A stretch of DNA of 64,000 nucleotides from Gilichinskyi gelida (GTDB lineage Bacteria; Acidobacteriota; Thermoanaerobaculia; Gp7-AA8), in assembly GCA_038040385.1 (NCBI GenBank), contig JBBPII010000004.1:124001-188000 (forward strand). The letters are read 5' to 3'. The position numbers were made by a program, and so were the translations under genes. Shown in pieces: positions 46,545 through 55,148 of this stretch (position 1 is its first letter; each line of letters opens with the position of its first letter). Below the pieces are notes generated by a model. That model ran no database searches. It saw only the letters and a list, made by a program, of their open reading frames with translations, and was not told where the DNA came from.

Positions 46545-48307
46545 TGGAGGGGCCGCGTCATCCCGACCATCGCTGGTTCCGGTGGGCCGTATTGGGCGCC
46601 ATATTGGTCGGTATCGCCGTTGCGATCCCTTTCTACTTCTGGATCGTCCGTTCATTCCGTTTCACGTCGCTCGATGAGGGGGTGCGTACCCAGCTCGCAG
46701 CGCTGAAGATGGATCACGACGCGACTTCGGTCATCGAGAGGCGTTGGGTCGCCGAGGGATTCGGCACCGGCTATCTGCAGGCGCCAGTGGGACCGATGGC
46801 CTGTCCACCCGCGGCGGCATCGAGTCCCCCACACGAACGAAGCGCCGCCCAACAGGCGTTCGTCGCATTGGAAGAGACCGATCCCGACGGCCGCATCGAG
46901 CGTCTGGCGCCGATCTCAGACGCCAATCCCTCGAACCTGCTGGTCGCGTTGATCTACGGAACGGCGCTGGTCAAGGCAGACCGGATGGCGGAGGGCGAGC
47001 AAATCATCGGCCGCGCTCTCGGGCAGACGAATGAAGACGAGAGCATCATCGACGCCGCCAAGCGGCCGGGCACGCCGCTCGATCTCGGCAACGACCGCGT
47101 GGCCACGGTCATCTATCTGCACCATGCGCTCGGCGTCGCCGGCCTGTCGCAGTCGGGCAGCACACCGCCGTGGCGGCCGCTCAAGAACGTCATCGGCTCG
47201 GTGCGGCATCTCAGCCGCAAGAGTCTCATCGGCTCGTCGCGAGATCCGGCGGTGTCGGGCAAGCTGCTCATTCCTGCCCCCGGCTGCGGCGCCGGCGTGG
47301 ACGCGCTCTCCTCGTACGATCTGTTCAACAATCTCATCGTCGGCTACGTACGAGGGAAGTTCGTCGGCAATGAGAGCGAGCGGCAGAAAGAGTTCTACCG
47401 CGACCGGAAGACGTATCCGAGCGCCGTCCACCGGCTCCTGCTGCTGCAGCGCGATCGAGCCGGGACGGAGTGGAAAGACGAATCGGCGCTATGGGCGCTG
47501 TCGAATGCGGAGCAGGTGCTCGACTTGCGGACGCCTGACGACGCGCGACTGAACTTCAACATCATCCAATTGCTCGACTGGTGGACGGCTGACGAACGTT
47601 GCCGCACCTGTCCCGCAGAAATCCTGCAGGGCGTCCATACGATGAAGGGCGTGCTCCTGCAGAACGCCATTCGCCGCCACAACGTGCCGCAGGAGCAGCA
47701 GGCGGAGTTCGCCCGCGGCATCACGCGCATGCTGGCCGACTCGAACATCGAGCGCGCGCGACTGGAGGCCGATGCGGAAACGATCCGGGGATGGCTTTCC
47801 AATCCGCGCCAGGCGCAGACGCTGGCCGATCTGTTTGTCGCCGACCGGGCCCGCGCCGCATTCCCCGGCTGGGTCGTGCAACCCGAACAGGCCGAGGAGC
47901 CGCCGTACGAGAAGCTCGGCACGCGCGCGGATGCCTGGCGCGCCGCCGCGCAATCCGACTTCGCCGCAGCCGTGGCGAAATGGTCGAGCGAGCGTCCGGC
48001 GGTGGAGAAGAAGCAAACACTCATCGCCATCCGCCAGATGCTCGGATGGACGAAGGCGCCGGACGAAGTGAAGGCCGTGGAGAAATCGTTCGGCTGGGGT
48101 TCGCGGCTCTCGATTTTCCTCGCCGCATCGCATCTCTTCTGGGCTTTGGTGGCCGCCGTTCTCGGCTTGATCGTCTGGACGGCGATCGTCACCGTGCTGG
48201 TGCAGGTGCATGAGCGGCGCTCGCTTCACACATCGTTCTATAACATCGAGTTCGACTATCTGCGCAGCACCGACCGCACGTCGCATTCAGGAAGACCGCG
48301 GCCGTGA
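46544..48307 (+). CDS. Bitopic membrane protein of unknown function (operon gene 6)
   Basis: 587 residues. One membrane helix near the N-terminus (about 14-36, VLGAILVGIAVAIPFYFWIV) and one near the C-terminus (about 528-556, LFWALVAAVLGLIVWTAIVTVLV) flank about 490 helical soluble residues, so that domain is on one side of the membrane. The start ATG overlaps the previous stop, with GGAGAGG upstream. No family recognised. Lying between the GTPase and the SEDS gene, it is a candidate coupling protein between cytoplasmic GTPase and wall synthase. Confidence 0.65.
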   Translation: MEGPRHPDHRWFRWAVLGAILVGIAVAIPFYFWIVRSFRFTSLDEGVRTQLAALKMDHDATSVIERRWVAEGFGTGYLQAPVGPMACPPAAASSPPHERSAAQQAFVALEETDPDGRIERLAPISDANPSNLLVALIYGTALVKADRMAEGEQIIGRALGQTNEDESIIDAAKRPGTPLDLGNDRVATVIYLHHALGVAGLSQSGSTPPWRPLKNVIGSVRHLSRKSLIGSSRDPAVSGKLLIPAPGCGAGVDALSSYDLFNNLIVGYVRGKFVGNESERQKEFYRDRKTYPSAVHRLLLLQRDRAGTEWKDESALWALSNAEQVLDLRTPDDARLNFNIIQLLDWWTADERCRTCPAEILQGVHTMKGVLLQNAIRRHNVPQEQQAEFARGITRMLADSNIERARLEADAETIRGWLSNPRQAQTLADLFVADRARAAFPGWVVQPEQAEEPPYEKLGTRADAWRAAAQSDFAAAVAKWSSERPAVEKKQTLIAIRQMLGWTKAPDEVKAVEKSFGWGSRLSIFLAASHLFWALVAAVLGLIVWTAIVTVLVQVHERRSLHTSFYNIEFDYLRSTDRTSHSGRPRP

Positions 48308-51300
48308 CGATGATCCCCAGGGCGACGAGCCTGTTGCTGCTCATCGCGCCGGTCGTGCTCTTCATCCTGGCGTTGCGCGACCGCCGCCAGGCATTCCGGC
48401 CCGCCGGGCGCAAGCTGCTGCTCGCCGTCTACGTCATACCGGTGATCGCGCCGCTGATCATGGCCGTCTTCTGGCGCTTCAGCGACACGCGCATCGTCAT
48501 CGAGCTGCGCGGCGTCGCGTTCCGCGCCCTCGGGGACTCCCCGATTCGCAAGGTGATCATGGAACGCCGCGTCGGCGGCGGACGCATCGTCATCGGCGAC
48601 GCTCCCCGCCGGCGGACCGCGTCGACGCCATCTCTCGGAACGATCACCTTTAACCCAACCACGCACGGCAGCGACAAGAATGGCATCGCCACGCTCGAAC
48701 TGCCTCGGCCGCAACTGAGATCAGGAATCATAGGCGCCGGCTCCGACGGTCTTCTCGGATCGACGGCGCTCGAGGACGGCGACGACATCTGCATCGACGG
48801 CGACTGCTGGAAGTACGACGCCTCCGAGCGTTCGTTCTTCTCCAGTCACGACCGGGTGCGCATCCCTCGCAGGATGGCCAAGCTGCCCGGCATCGACTTC
48901 GCCTTCCCGCTGCGGTGGGCTTCGCCGGTGACCGCGGGACTCCGCACCTATCCGCTGCAGTGGCTTGCCAGGCGCGGCGCGGCGGCCGGCGCGCCGCAGC
49001 AAAGAGTGCGCTCCTTCCTTTGCTACGCCAGGCCGGGACCGCGACTGCGCCTCGTCCTTCTCGACTCCAGCGTCTCGGTGGTCCGCAAGGGCAGCGCCGT
49101 GGCCATTCCATCGAGCCTGACCATCGACGCCGAGCACCCGCTGGCGTTCTACTCGCTGCCGCCGGAGTCGGACGTCTTCGCGGCGCCGGGCATCACCGAA
49201 CGCCGCAGCGTCGTCTACCGGCCCGGCAAGCGAAGTTTCGCCATCGAGCTGGACACACCCGAGGTGCATTCGCTGGCGGAGCGGGAGCTCGATCGCCTGA
49301 CGCTCGGAAACGCGGAGCGGCGAAAAAAGACGCCGACGGTCGGCCTCTCGATGGGCAATGCGCAGATGGCCGATCGCAGCCTCTATTTCAGCGGAATCAG
49401 CGAGTCGGTCGCCCTCCAGGCCAACTCGCTCTTCGAGTTTCCGCGCTTCTTTCCGCACAACATCGGGACGTCGTTTCGCATCGTCTCGCCGCGCGGCCCG
49501 ACCGACGCTTCGCTCGGCGACGTGGCGTGGATCGGCGCGACGGATCTCGCGGCCGTTCGTCTCGACGTGCTCCGCCCGCCGCTGCTGCTCCTGCTGATCG
49601 GCCTCCTGCTCCAGCTCTGCAAGTGGGGCGCAGCCATCGCGGCGCGCTTCACCACCAATCAGGCGTTGCTGGCCGGCACCCTCGAATGCCTGGTCGGCGT
49701 CCGACTCCTCCTCGGCCACCGCATCTGGGCGCTGCCACCGCATGAAGTCGAGGGGATCGAGCTGGCCCTCGTGGTCTGGATCGCGCTTCCATGGTTTTTC
49801 TTGGCGGCGAGCGCTCCGGTCACCGTTTCATCGTCGCGCGGCACGCTCCTCCGCGATTTGCCGAAGGAGCCGTGGCTTCCCGCCGCAGCCGGGTTGCTCT
49901 TCTCCGCGATTTTCTGTCTTCGCGTCGTCGACGAACCGAAGAAAGCCGCCGTCTGGGTCGCCTGCCATCTTCTCGCTGTTGGCGTGGCGCTGATTCGCGA
50001 GCCGCGCATCCGCGATCGCGCTGTGGCGTGGACGCGCGCCGCGACGGCGAAGCTGCGCCAGTGGTTGCGGTCGTTCGCCGCCCGGCTCGCATCCAGCGGT
50101 GTCGCCAGATCGATCCGCGACTGGATCATCAGCGACACACTCGTCGTGAGATTGATCCTCGGCACGGCGGCGGCGGTGACCATCTGGCTCATCGTGCGCA
50201 CCTTTGCCGATCCTCTGTGGATCGTCGGCTTCGAGCTGCTCTTCTTCATCGTCGGCTGCTTCGTGGTTCCCGTGGTGCGCTTCGTCCGCGACCGGTTCGA
50301 CGTCGAATTGCGCCCGTGGCTGTACGCCGCAAGCCTCTTCTTTTTCTTCCGATTCTTTCTCGTCCTGCTCGGATTCAAGGAGAGCGTGCCGGTGGGAGGT
50401 ACACGTCTCGCCCTGAGCGCGATCTACGTGCCCGCGGCACTGATCCTGGAAGCGACGTTCCTCTGGACGCTCTGGCAGCGGCTGCAGCGGAATGACCGCT
50501 TGATGCCGTCCGACGTCGCGGCGTCGGCTGTGATCATGTTTTTCGTCTGGGTGGCGCCGGCGCTGGTGACGAGCGATATCGGCCTTGCGCTTCAGCACCT
50601 GCCGGTGTTCGCATTCCTGCTCGCCGACTGCCGGCATGCGCGCGCCCGGCAACCCGCCGCGTCGCCCGTCGACCGCATGCTCCAGCATTTCCCCGCGGCG
50701 GTGATCGTCGCCGTCCTTCTTTTCGTCGCCATCGCTCCGGCATGGCGGCTGGTCATGCCGTTGTTCGGCAGCGACGAGAAGCTGCTGGAGCGCGCGTCGG
50801 ACTCGAACTTCGCTCGCTTCATCCACTTCGCGGAGCCCGAGCAGCTCAAGGAGCTGGCCACCAAGCAGGGCGAGAGCCTCGCCGTCACCTCAGCCATCCT
50901 GCAGCGGTACATCAACACCGGTGTGATCGGCCGCGGTTACGGCACGTCGGACATCAGCCCCCACCTGGCGGACACGGCACTGCGCGATTTCGCCCCCGCG
51001 GTCTTTGTGGCCGCCGAATGGGGCTTCGTCGGCACGTTCGCCATGCTGCTCGTCTATGGCCTTTTCGCGGTGATCGGCCGCCTGGCTACTCCATGGGCCC
51101 GCAACAGCGGCGAGCCGGCCACGGTCGGCGGCGTCATCGAATACGCAGCGGCCGCCACCATCGCCATCGCCAGCATCTACATGGTTCTGGCGAACCATGA
51201 GCTTCTGCTCCTCACCGGCAAGAATGCGTATCTGCTCGGACTCGATTCGGCGGGCGACGTCTTGGAGTCGCTGCTGATCGTTCTCTTGATCGCGTTCGGC

Positions 51301-51363
51301 TCAGCGACTCTGCGCGACACCGCCCCCACGCCGGTGGTCTCCGCAACGGGAGCGCGGTCATGA
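48304..51363 (+). CDS. SEDS-family (FtsW/RodA-like) glycan polymerase with large N-terminal insert (operon gene 7)
   Basis: 1019 residues with a GTG start overlapping the previous stop. It opens with two membrane helices, then a beta-rich soluble domain of about 350 residues, then a multi-helix membrane part from about residue 425. The last 150 residues match SEDS hallmarks: INTGVIGRGYGTSD (near 869) with DFAPAVFVAAEWGFVG standing for the family's GxGxxxG and D-FxF-xxxEE-GfxG, and LTGKNAYLLGLDSAGD for the TGxxLPflSxGGSS segment. SEDS proteins polymerise lipid II. It is twice the usual length of about 400, and two classical residues are altered, so activity needs testing. Confidence 0.7.
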   Translation: MTMIPRATSLLLLIAPVVLFILALRDRRQAFRPAGRKLLLAVYVIPVIAPLIMAVFWRFSDTRIVIELRGVAFRALGDSPIRKVIMERRVGGGRIVIGDAPRRRTASTPSLGTITFNPTTHGSDKNGIATLELPRPQLRSGIIGAGSDGLLGSTALEDGDDICIDGDCWKYDASERSFFSSHDRVRIPRRMAKLPGIDFAFPLRWASPVTAGLRTYPLQWLARRGAAAGAPQQRVRSFLCYARPGPRLRLVLLDSSVSVVRKGSAVAIPSSLTIDAEHPLAFYSLPPESDVFAAPGITERRSVVYRPGKRSFAIELDTPEVHSLAERELDRLTLGNAERRKKTPTVGLSMGNAQMADRSLYFSGISESVALQANSLFEFPRFFPHNIGTSFRIVSPRGPTDASLGDVAWIGATDLAAVRLDVLRPPLLLLLIGLLLQLCKWGAAIAARFTTNQALLAGTLECLVGVRLLLGHRIWALPPHEVEGIELALVVWIALPWFFLAASAPVTVSSSRGTLLRDLPKEPWLPAAAGLLFSAIFCLRVVDEPKKAAVWVACHLLAVGVALIREPRIRDRAVAWTRAATAKLRQWLRSFAARLASSGVARSIRDWIISDTLVVRLILGTAAAVTIWLIVRTFADPLWIVGFELLFFIVGCFVVPVVRFVRDRFDVELRPWLYAASLFFFFRFFLVLLGFKESVPVGGTRLALSAIYVPAALILEATFLWTLWQRLQRNDRLMPSDVAASAVIMFFVWVAPALVTSDIGLALQHLPVFAFLLADCRHARARQPAASPVDRMLQHFPAAVIVAVLLFVAIAPAWRLVMPLFGSDEKLLERASDSNFARFIHFAEPEQLKELATKQGESLAVTSAILQRYINTGVIGRGYGTSDISPHLADTALRDFAPAVFVAAEWGFVGTFAMLLVYGLFAVIGRLATPWARNSGEPATVGGVIEYAAAATIAIASIYMVLANHELLLLTGKNAYLLGLDSAGDVLESLLIVLLIAFGSATLRDTAPTPVVSATGARS

Positions 51364-54254
51364 AGCAGCGCGTCGTCTTCATCGCGATGGCGGTTCTCGT
51401 GGTGGCGCTGGTGTGGTCGCGTCAGACCATCGCACCACTCTCCTATTACTCGTCCAAGAGCTACGTCGAGCGTACGAATGGGCTCATCCGGCGCGGCGCG
51501 CTCCATTACGACTGCTTCGACCGCCAGATCAAGCTGACGGGGCGCGCCACTCCCGCGGAGCGCAAGTGGTTTTCGGCGAGTTACCTGGAGACCGATGTCG
51601 AGTTGTACAACCGCAACCGCGAGCTCTTCGGACACTTCTTCGTCGTCTCCGACTGCAAATTGATCCAAATCAATCCGTTTCTTCGGACCATCCGTCTGCC
51701 GTTCGCCACGTCGCTGGAATGGCTCGGCGACATCGATTACTCCGGCCCGGGTGCCGATGCCGCGCTGGTCTCCTCCAACGGACGCACGATTCTGATCAAT
51801 CATGCCTCGCCGTTCGCGCCTCTCCGCGAAGTGCGAACACCCGTCAGCGCCATCGAGAACATCGCGGCAAACGTCGTCCATCTCGATTTCGCCGGCGGTC
51901 CCCGAACGCCCGCTGTCGAGGTGCACAACGTCGGCGGCGCGACGGTCGCCGAGCAGCGCATCAAGGAGGGGCAGTCGGGAGAGGCACGGATCCTCGGACA
52001 TTCCATGCCCGAGGGGCGCATCGCCAGGCTGGAGACCGGCGATTGGCTGTATCTCGCCGCGCAGCAGCCGGTGGAGCGTTCCGAGACCTTTCTCTTCACC
52101 GGCGAGCGCTCCTTCGAAAAGCTCAGCATCGTGCGCACGCGCAACGCGCAGCAGGAGCGCACGTACGCCGAGGAAGAGCCGCTGCTTCGCTGGATCGGCG
52201 GCGAAAACGGCGACGAGATGCTCACATTCGGAGAGGCGCTGGCCCGCAGCGTCTCGAACGCGTTGGGGCAAGCCGACAAAAACCGGCGTAAAGATCTGGT
52301 GAGGCAATTCGATGTGCAGCTCTCCATTGATCGCTCGCTGCAGGTCTCCCTCGATGAAGGATTGCGCGAGACAGCCACGGATCTCATGGCCAACTCCGCG
52401 GGCGGCGATCCATTTGCCGCATCGATGACGGTGATGAACGGCAAGACCGGCGAGATCCTGGCCGCCGCCAGTTTTCCCGGAGAGCGGGACCTCGCCGACG
52501 TCGACTCTCTCGGTGAAGGCGAGCGCCGCAGCCTTCTCGTCAATCACAACTTCAAACGGCATCCCATCGGATCGGCCGGCAAGCCGTTCTTCTATGCCGC
52601 GATCGCTTCCAGACATCCCTACCTTCTCGACATGACCATCGCCCCTCACGGGCCGGTACGCCGCCCCGACGGCGGCGAAGGGCAGCGCGAGGTCTTCCAA
52701 TTCTTCCTCACGCGCGACTACAGGCTCTGGCCGCACACCGACCGGGCCATGGATTTCCTGTCTGCGCTCGAGCGCTCCTGCAACAAGTACACGGTGGAGC
52801 TGGCCACCTTGGCGCTTGCTGCACCGCCGGAGCGCAACGAGCGGAGGCTGACCGAGCCGCTCGACCGCGTCTTTCGGCCGCAGCCGGGCGTCCAATGGCC
52901 GCCGCCCGGCGCGCCCGGCACGCTTTGGATCGGATCGCAGGCATTGACGTTTCCGCCGAGCCTCGGCCGTTACATGAACGAGAACTGGACGCCTGTACCG
53001 CGCGGCGAGCACACCCCCGCGGTGCTCCAGCCGGGAAGCCTCGACCGCATCGACGAGGCGCCGTTCATCGAGACCTTCGGCGACATCACCGGCGTGTTCA
53101 CGTACGGCGGCATCGCGCCGAACGTCACGGAGGAGTCGTCGGAGAAGCTCGGTCGAGCGGCGCTCCAGTCGAGCCAATACGACCTGCGGGTGTGGCGGCC
53201 GCTCATCGAGCGCCTCGGCGCCGGCGAGAAGATCGACGCGGCATGGAAGATCAACGCCGCATTTCAAGCCGTATCACCGGAGCGCGTGAATCTGGCGCTC
53301 AATCACGTCACCGAGTTCCGCACCGAGTTCGTCAGCCTCCTCCTGGGCGGCTCGACCTCATTGTGGACCAACTTTCAATTGGCCGAGGCGCTCTCGCGAC
53401 TGGTGACGAAGCGGCAGGTCGAAGCGACACTCGTGCATGATTTGCCCGCGCACGGCGGCCAGTCGGAGCCGCGGCCGCCGCGCGATTTTCCGGAATTGGC
53501 CATCACCAACGAGAGCCGCGATGCGGTTCTCCGCGGAATGCGCCGGACCATCCTCGGGGCGCAGGGTACGGCGCACATCGCTGCCGGGCGGGTGACCGAT
53601 CTGCAGCAACGGTACCGCGATTACAACGTCGCCGTTTTCGCCAAGACCGGTTCGCCGACCGTCGTTCGGCCGGAAGCGAAACCGCTCGCTTCGACGCTCG
53701 ACGAGCTCGTGAATCGCGGCCGGCTCTTTTTTCGTGCCGGCGAGATCTGCACCTCTCCCGACGGGCGCACGGTCGTGCCGTACGGCAGCCGGGGAACGCC
53801 ACAGCGCGCGGCATTTGCCTCCGCGCTACAGCGCGCCGCGCGCGCCGTCGGCCGCCCCATGTCGCCGCGCACCAGCGCGCGCCTACTCGGTCTCACCGAT
53901 CTCTTCCACCGCCGCCGCAACCAACTCATCTTTCCGTCGCCGGAGGCCGTGCGCCTGACGGAAACCACCGCGCTGCCGATCTACGTCATCGCCGGCCAGC
54001 TCGTTCTCAATCGCGACCATCCCATCTTCGATCCCGCATTGCAGGCCGACTCCAGCGCCGCCTTCATCTTCTCCATCGTCAAGTGGCGGGGCGCTGGCCT
54101 CGACAATGAGGCCATCCCCACGCCGGACGATCTGCGCCGCGAAGACTCGCGCGTCATCACCGTCGTTCTCTACTTCGACATCGGTCCGGGCAGCCCGGTC
54201 GCCGTGGAGGCGGCGCGAGCGCTGATTCCGCGACTGTATCCGCTGCTGGATTAG
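51360..54254 (+). CDS. Penicillin-binding protein, class B-like transpeptidase (operon gene 8)
   Basis: 964 residues with one N-terminal membrane helix (about 5-22). The transpeptidase motifs appear in order: S405-A-G-K408 (SxxK), S473-C-N475 (SxN) and K762-T-G764 (KTG), with MTVMNGKTGEILAAASFP before them as in FtsI/PBP2. The gap from SxN to KTG is about 290 residues, longer than in ordinary class B PBPs, so an extra domain is inserted. About 370 residues precede the catalytic domain. It overlaps the SEDS gene by four bases (ATGA), repeating the RodA-PBP2 and FtsW-FtsI pairing. Confidence 0.85.
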   Translation: MKQRVVFIAMAVLVVALVWSRQTIAPLSYYSSKSYVERTNGLIRRGALHYDCFDRQIKLTGRATPAERKWFSASYLETDVELYNRNRELFGHFFVVSDCKLIQINPFLRTIRLPFATSLEWLGDIDYSGPGADAALVSSNGRTILINHASPFAPLREVRTPVSAIENIAANVVHLDFAGGPRTPAVEVHNVGGATVAEQRIKEGQSGEARILGHSMPEGRIARLETGDWLYLAAQQPVERSETFLFTGERSFEKLSIVRTRNAQQERTYAEEEPLLRWIGGENGDEMLTFGEALARSVSNALGQADKNRRKDLVRQFDVQLSIDRSLQVSLDEGLRETATDLMANSAGGDPFAASMTVMNGKTGEILAAASFPGERDLADVDSLGEGERRSLLVNHNFKRHPIGSAGKPFFYAAIASRHPYLLDMTIAPHGPVRRPDGGEGQREVFQFFLTRDYRLWPHTDRAMDFLSALERSCNKYTVELATLALAAPPERNERRLTEPLDRVFRPQPGVQWPPPGAPGTLWIGSQALTFPPSLGRYMNENWTPVPRGEHTPAVLQPGSLDRIDEAPFIETFGDITGVFTYGGIAPNVTEESSEKLGRAALQSSQYDLRVWRPLIERLGAGEKIDAAWKINAAFQAVSPERVNLALNHVTEFRTEFVSLLLGGSTSLWTNFQLAEALSRLVTKRQVEATLVHDLPAHGGQSEPRPPRDFPELAITNESRDAVLRGMRRTILGAQGTAHIAAGRVTDLQQRYRDYNVAVFAKTGSPTVVRPEAKPLASTLDELVNRGRLFFRAGEICTSPDGRTVVPYGSRGTPQRAAFASALQRAARAVGRPMSPRTSARLLGLTDLFHRRRNQLIFPSPEAVRLTETTALPIYVIAGQLVLNRDHPIFDPALQADSSAAFIFSIVKWRGAGLDNEAIPTPDDLRREDSRVITVVLYFDIGPGSPVAVEAARALIPRLYPLLD

Positions 54255-54263
54255 GAGGTTCGC

Positions 54264-54905
54264 ATGCCCGCTGGAGATCCTCTGGCCGTGATCGATGACG
54301 AGATCTTTCGCCAACGCGTCCGCGATCGAGTCGCCGCCGAGCGGCGAAGCCACCTGACGCGAATTCTGGAAGCGCCGCTCACGACGATCATCATCGCGGC
54401 GGTGGTCGGCGGCTCATTGACGTTCTACTACGACCGACTTCGCCTGCAGACCGAGCATCAGCTTCTTGCGGAGCGCTCCGCGGCCGAGCGGAAGCTGGCC
54501 CAGCACGAAATCGAGCTGACCAAGACGTTCGAGACGTTCGAGAATCTCAGCCACCTCATCGATCGCCGGCTCTGGCACACCCGCCAACTGATCTGGATCA
54601 GTGGCCGCAACCCCACTCTGGAGCAGCTTGCCCCGTATCGAACGGAATACGCGAAAGTCGTCGACGAATGGAATGAAAACTACAACCGCAATCTCGCCCT
54701 CGTCGAGCGCTATTTCGGCGCCGATGCACGCGTGGAATTGGAAACGACGATCTCGAGCCAGTTCCGCCAGCTTCATCACGACCTCGGCAAGCCTGGGCAC
54801 GACCTCTTCGCACTCGACGCCGCCGCCAACCGTCTGAACGAGCGCACATACGCGTTCAACCGGCTGCTTCTATCGCGGACTCGATCGTTCGACCGCGCAC
54901 GATAG
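54264..54905 (+). CDS. Membrane protein with coiled-coil region (operon gene 9)
   Basis: 213 residues from an ATG with AGGAGG seven bases upstream. One membrane helix lies at about 40-56 (TTIIIAAVVGGSLTFYY), followed by a charged coiled coil (about 57-100) and helical C-terminus. No family recognised. It closes the nine-gene run, ten bases after the PBP gene, and is the last gene before the candidate att site. Confidence 0.65.
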   Translation: MPAGDPLAVIDDEIFRQRVRDRVAAERRSHLTRILEAPLTTIIIAAVVGGSLTFYYDRLRLQTEHQLLAERSAAERKLAQHEIELTKTFETFENLSHLIDRRLWHTRQLIWISGRNPTLEQLAPYRTEYAKVVDEWNENYNRNLALVERYFGADARVELETTISSQFRQLHHDLGKPGHDLFALDAAANRLNERTYAFNRLLLSRTRSFDRAR

Positions 54906-54936
54906 GGAAACGCCGCGCGCAGACTGAGGGACTGGA

Positions 54937-55008
54937 GCCGTTGGCCGGATTTGAACCGGCGACCTGCTGATTACGAATCAGCTGCTCTGCCAACTGAGCT
55001 ACAACGGC
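54937..55008 (-). tRNA. tRNA-Thr (anticodon CGT)
   Basis: 72 bases fold as a complete cloverleaf on the minus strand: acceptor arms GCCGTTG / CAACGGC, D arm GCTC/GAGC, anticodon stem GCTGA/TCAGC with loop TTCGTAA (anticodon CGT, reads ACG), T arm GCCGG/CCGGC with TTCAAAT. No CCA is encoded. Its 3' half, extended by two bases, is the right copy of the 44-base direct repeat (54935-54978) that recurs at 29629-29672. Confidence 0.96.
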
Positions 55009-55062
55009 GTTCTTCTCGGCAGGAACCCCAAAAACAGCGGGGCGGCGTATTCTATTCACCCT

Positions 55063-55139
55063 GCGCCCTTAGCTCAACTGGACAGAGCAGCGGACTTCGG
55101 ATCCGCCGGTTGGGGGTTCGAATCCCTCAGGGCGCGCCA
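55063..55139 (+). tRNA. tRNA-Arg (anticodon TCG)
   Basis: 77 bases including an encoded 3' CCA. Acceptor arms GCGCCCT / AGGGCGC, anticodon stem GCGGA/TCCGC with loop CTTCGGA (anticodon TCG, reads CGA) and T loop TTCGAAT. It diverges from tRNA-Thr, with 54 bases between them, and ends nine bases before the next start codon. Confidence 0.96.
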
Positions 55140-55148
55140 ACTCCCTCG

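Noticed and set aside
48304..51363. O-antigen ligase or polymerase identity for the large membrane protein
   Set aside because: The order of C-terminal motifs and the overlapping PBP gene fit SEDS better. The alternative stays possible and is named as a refutation test.
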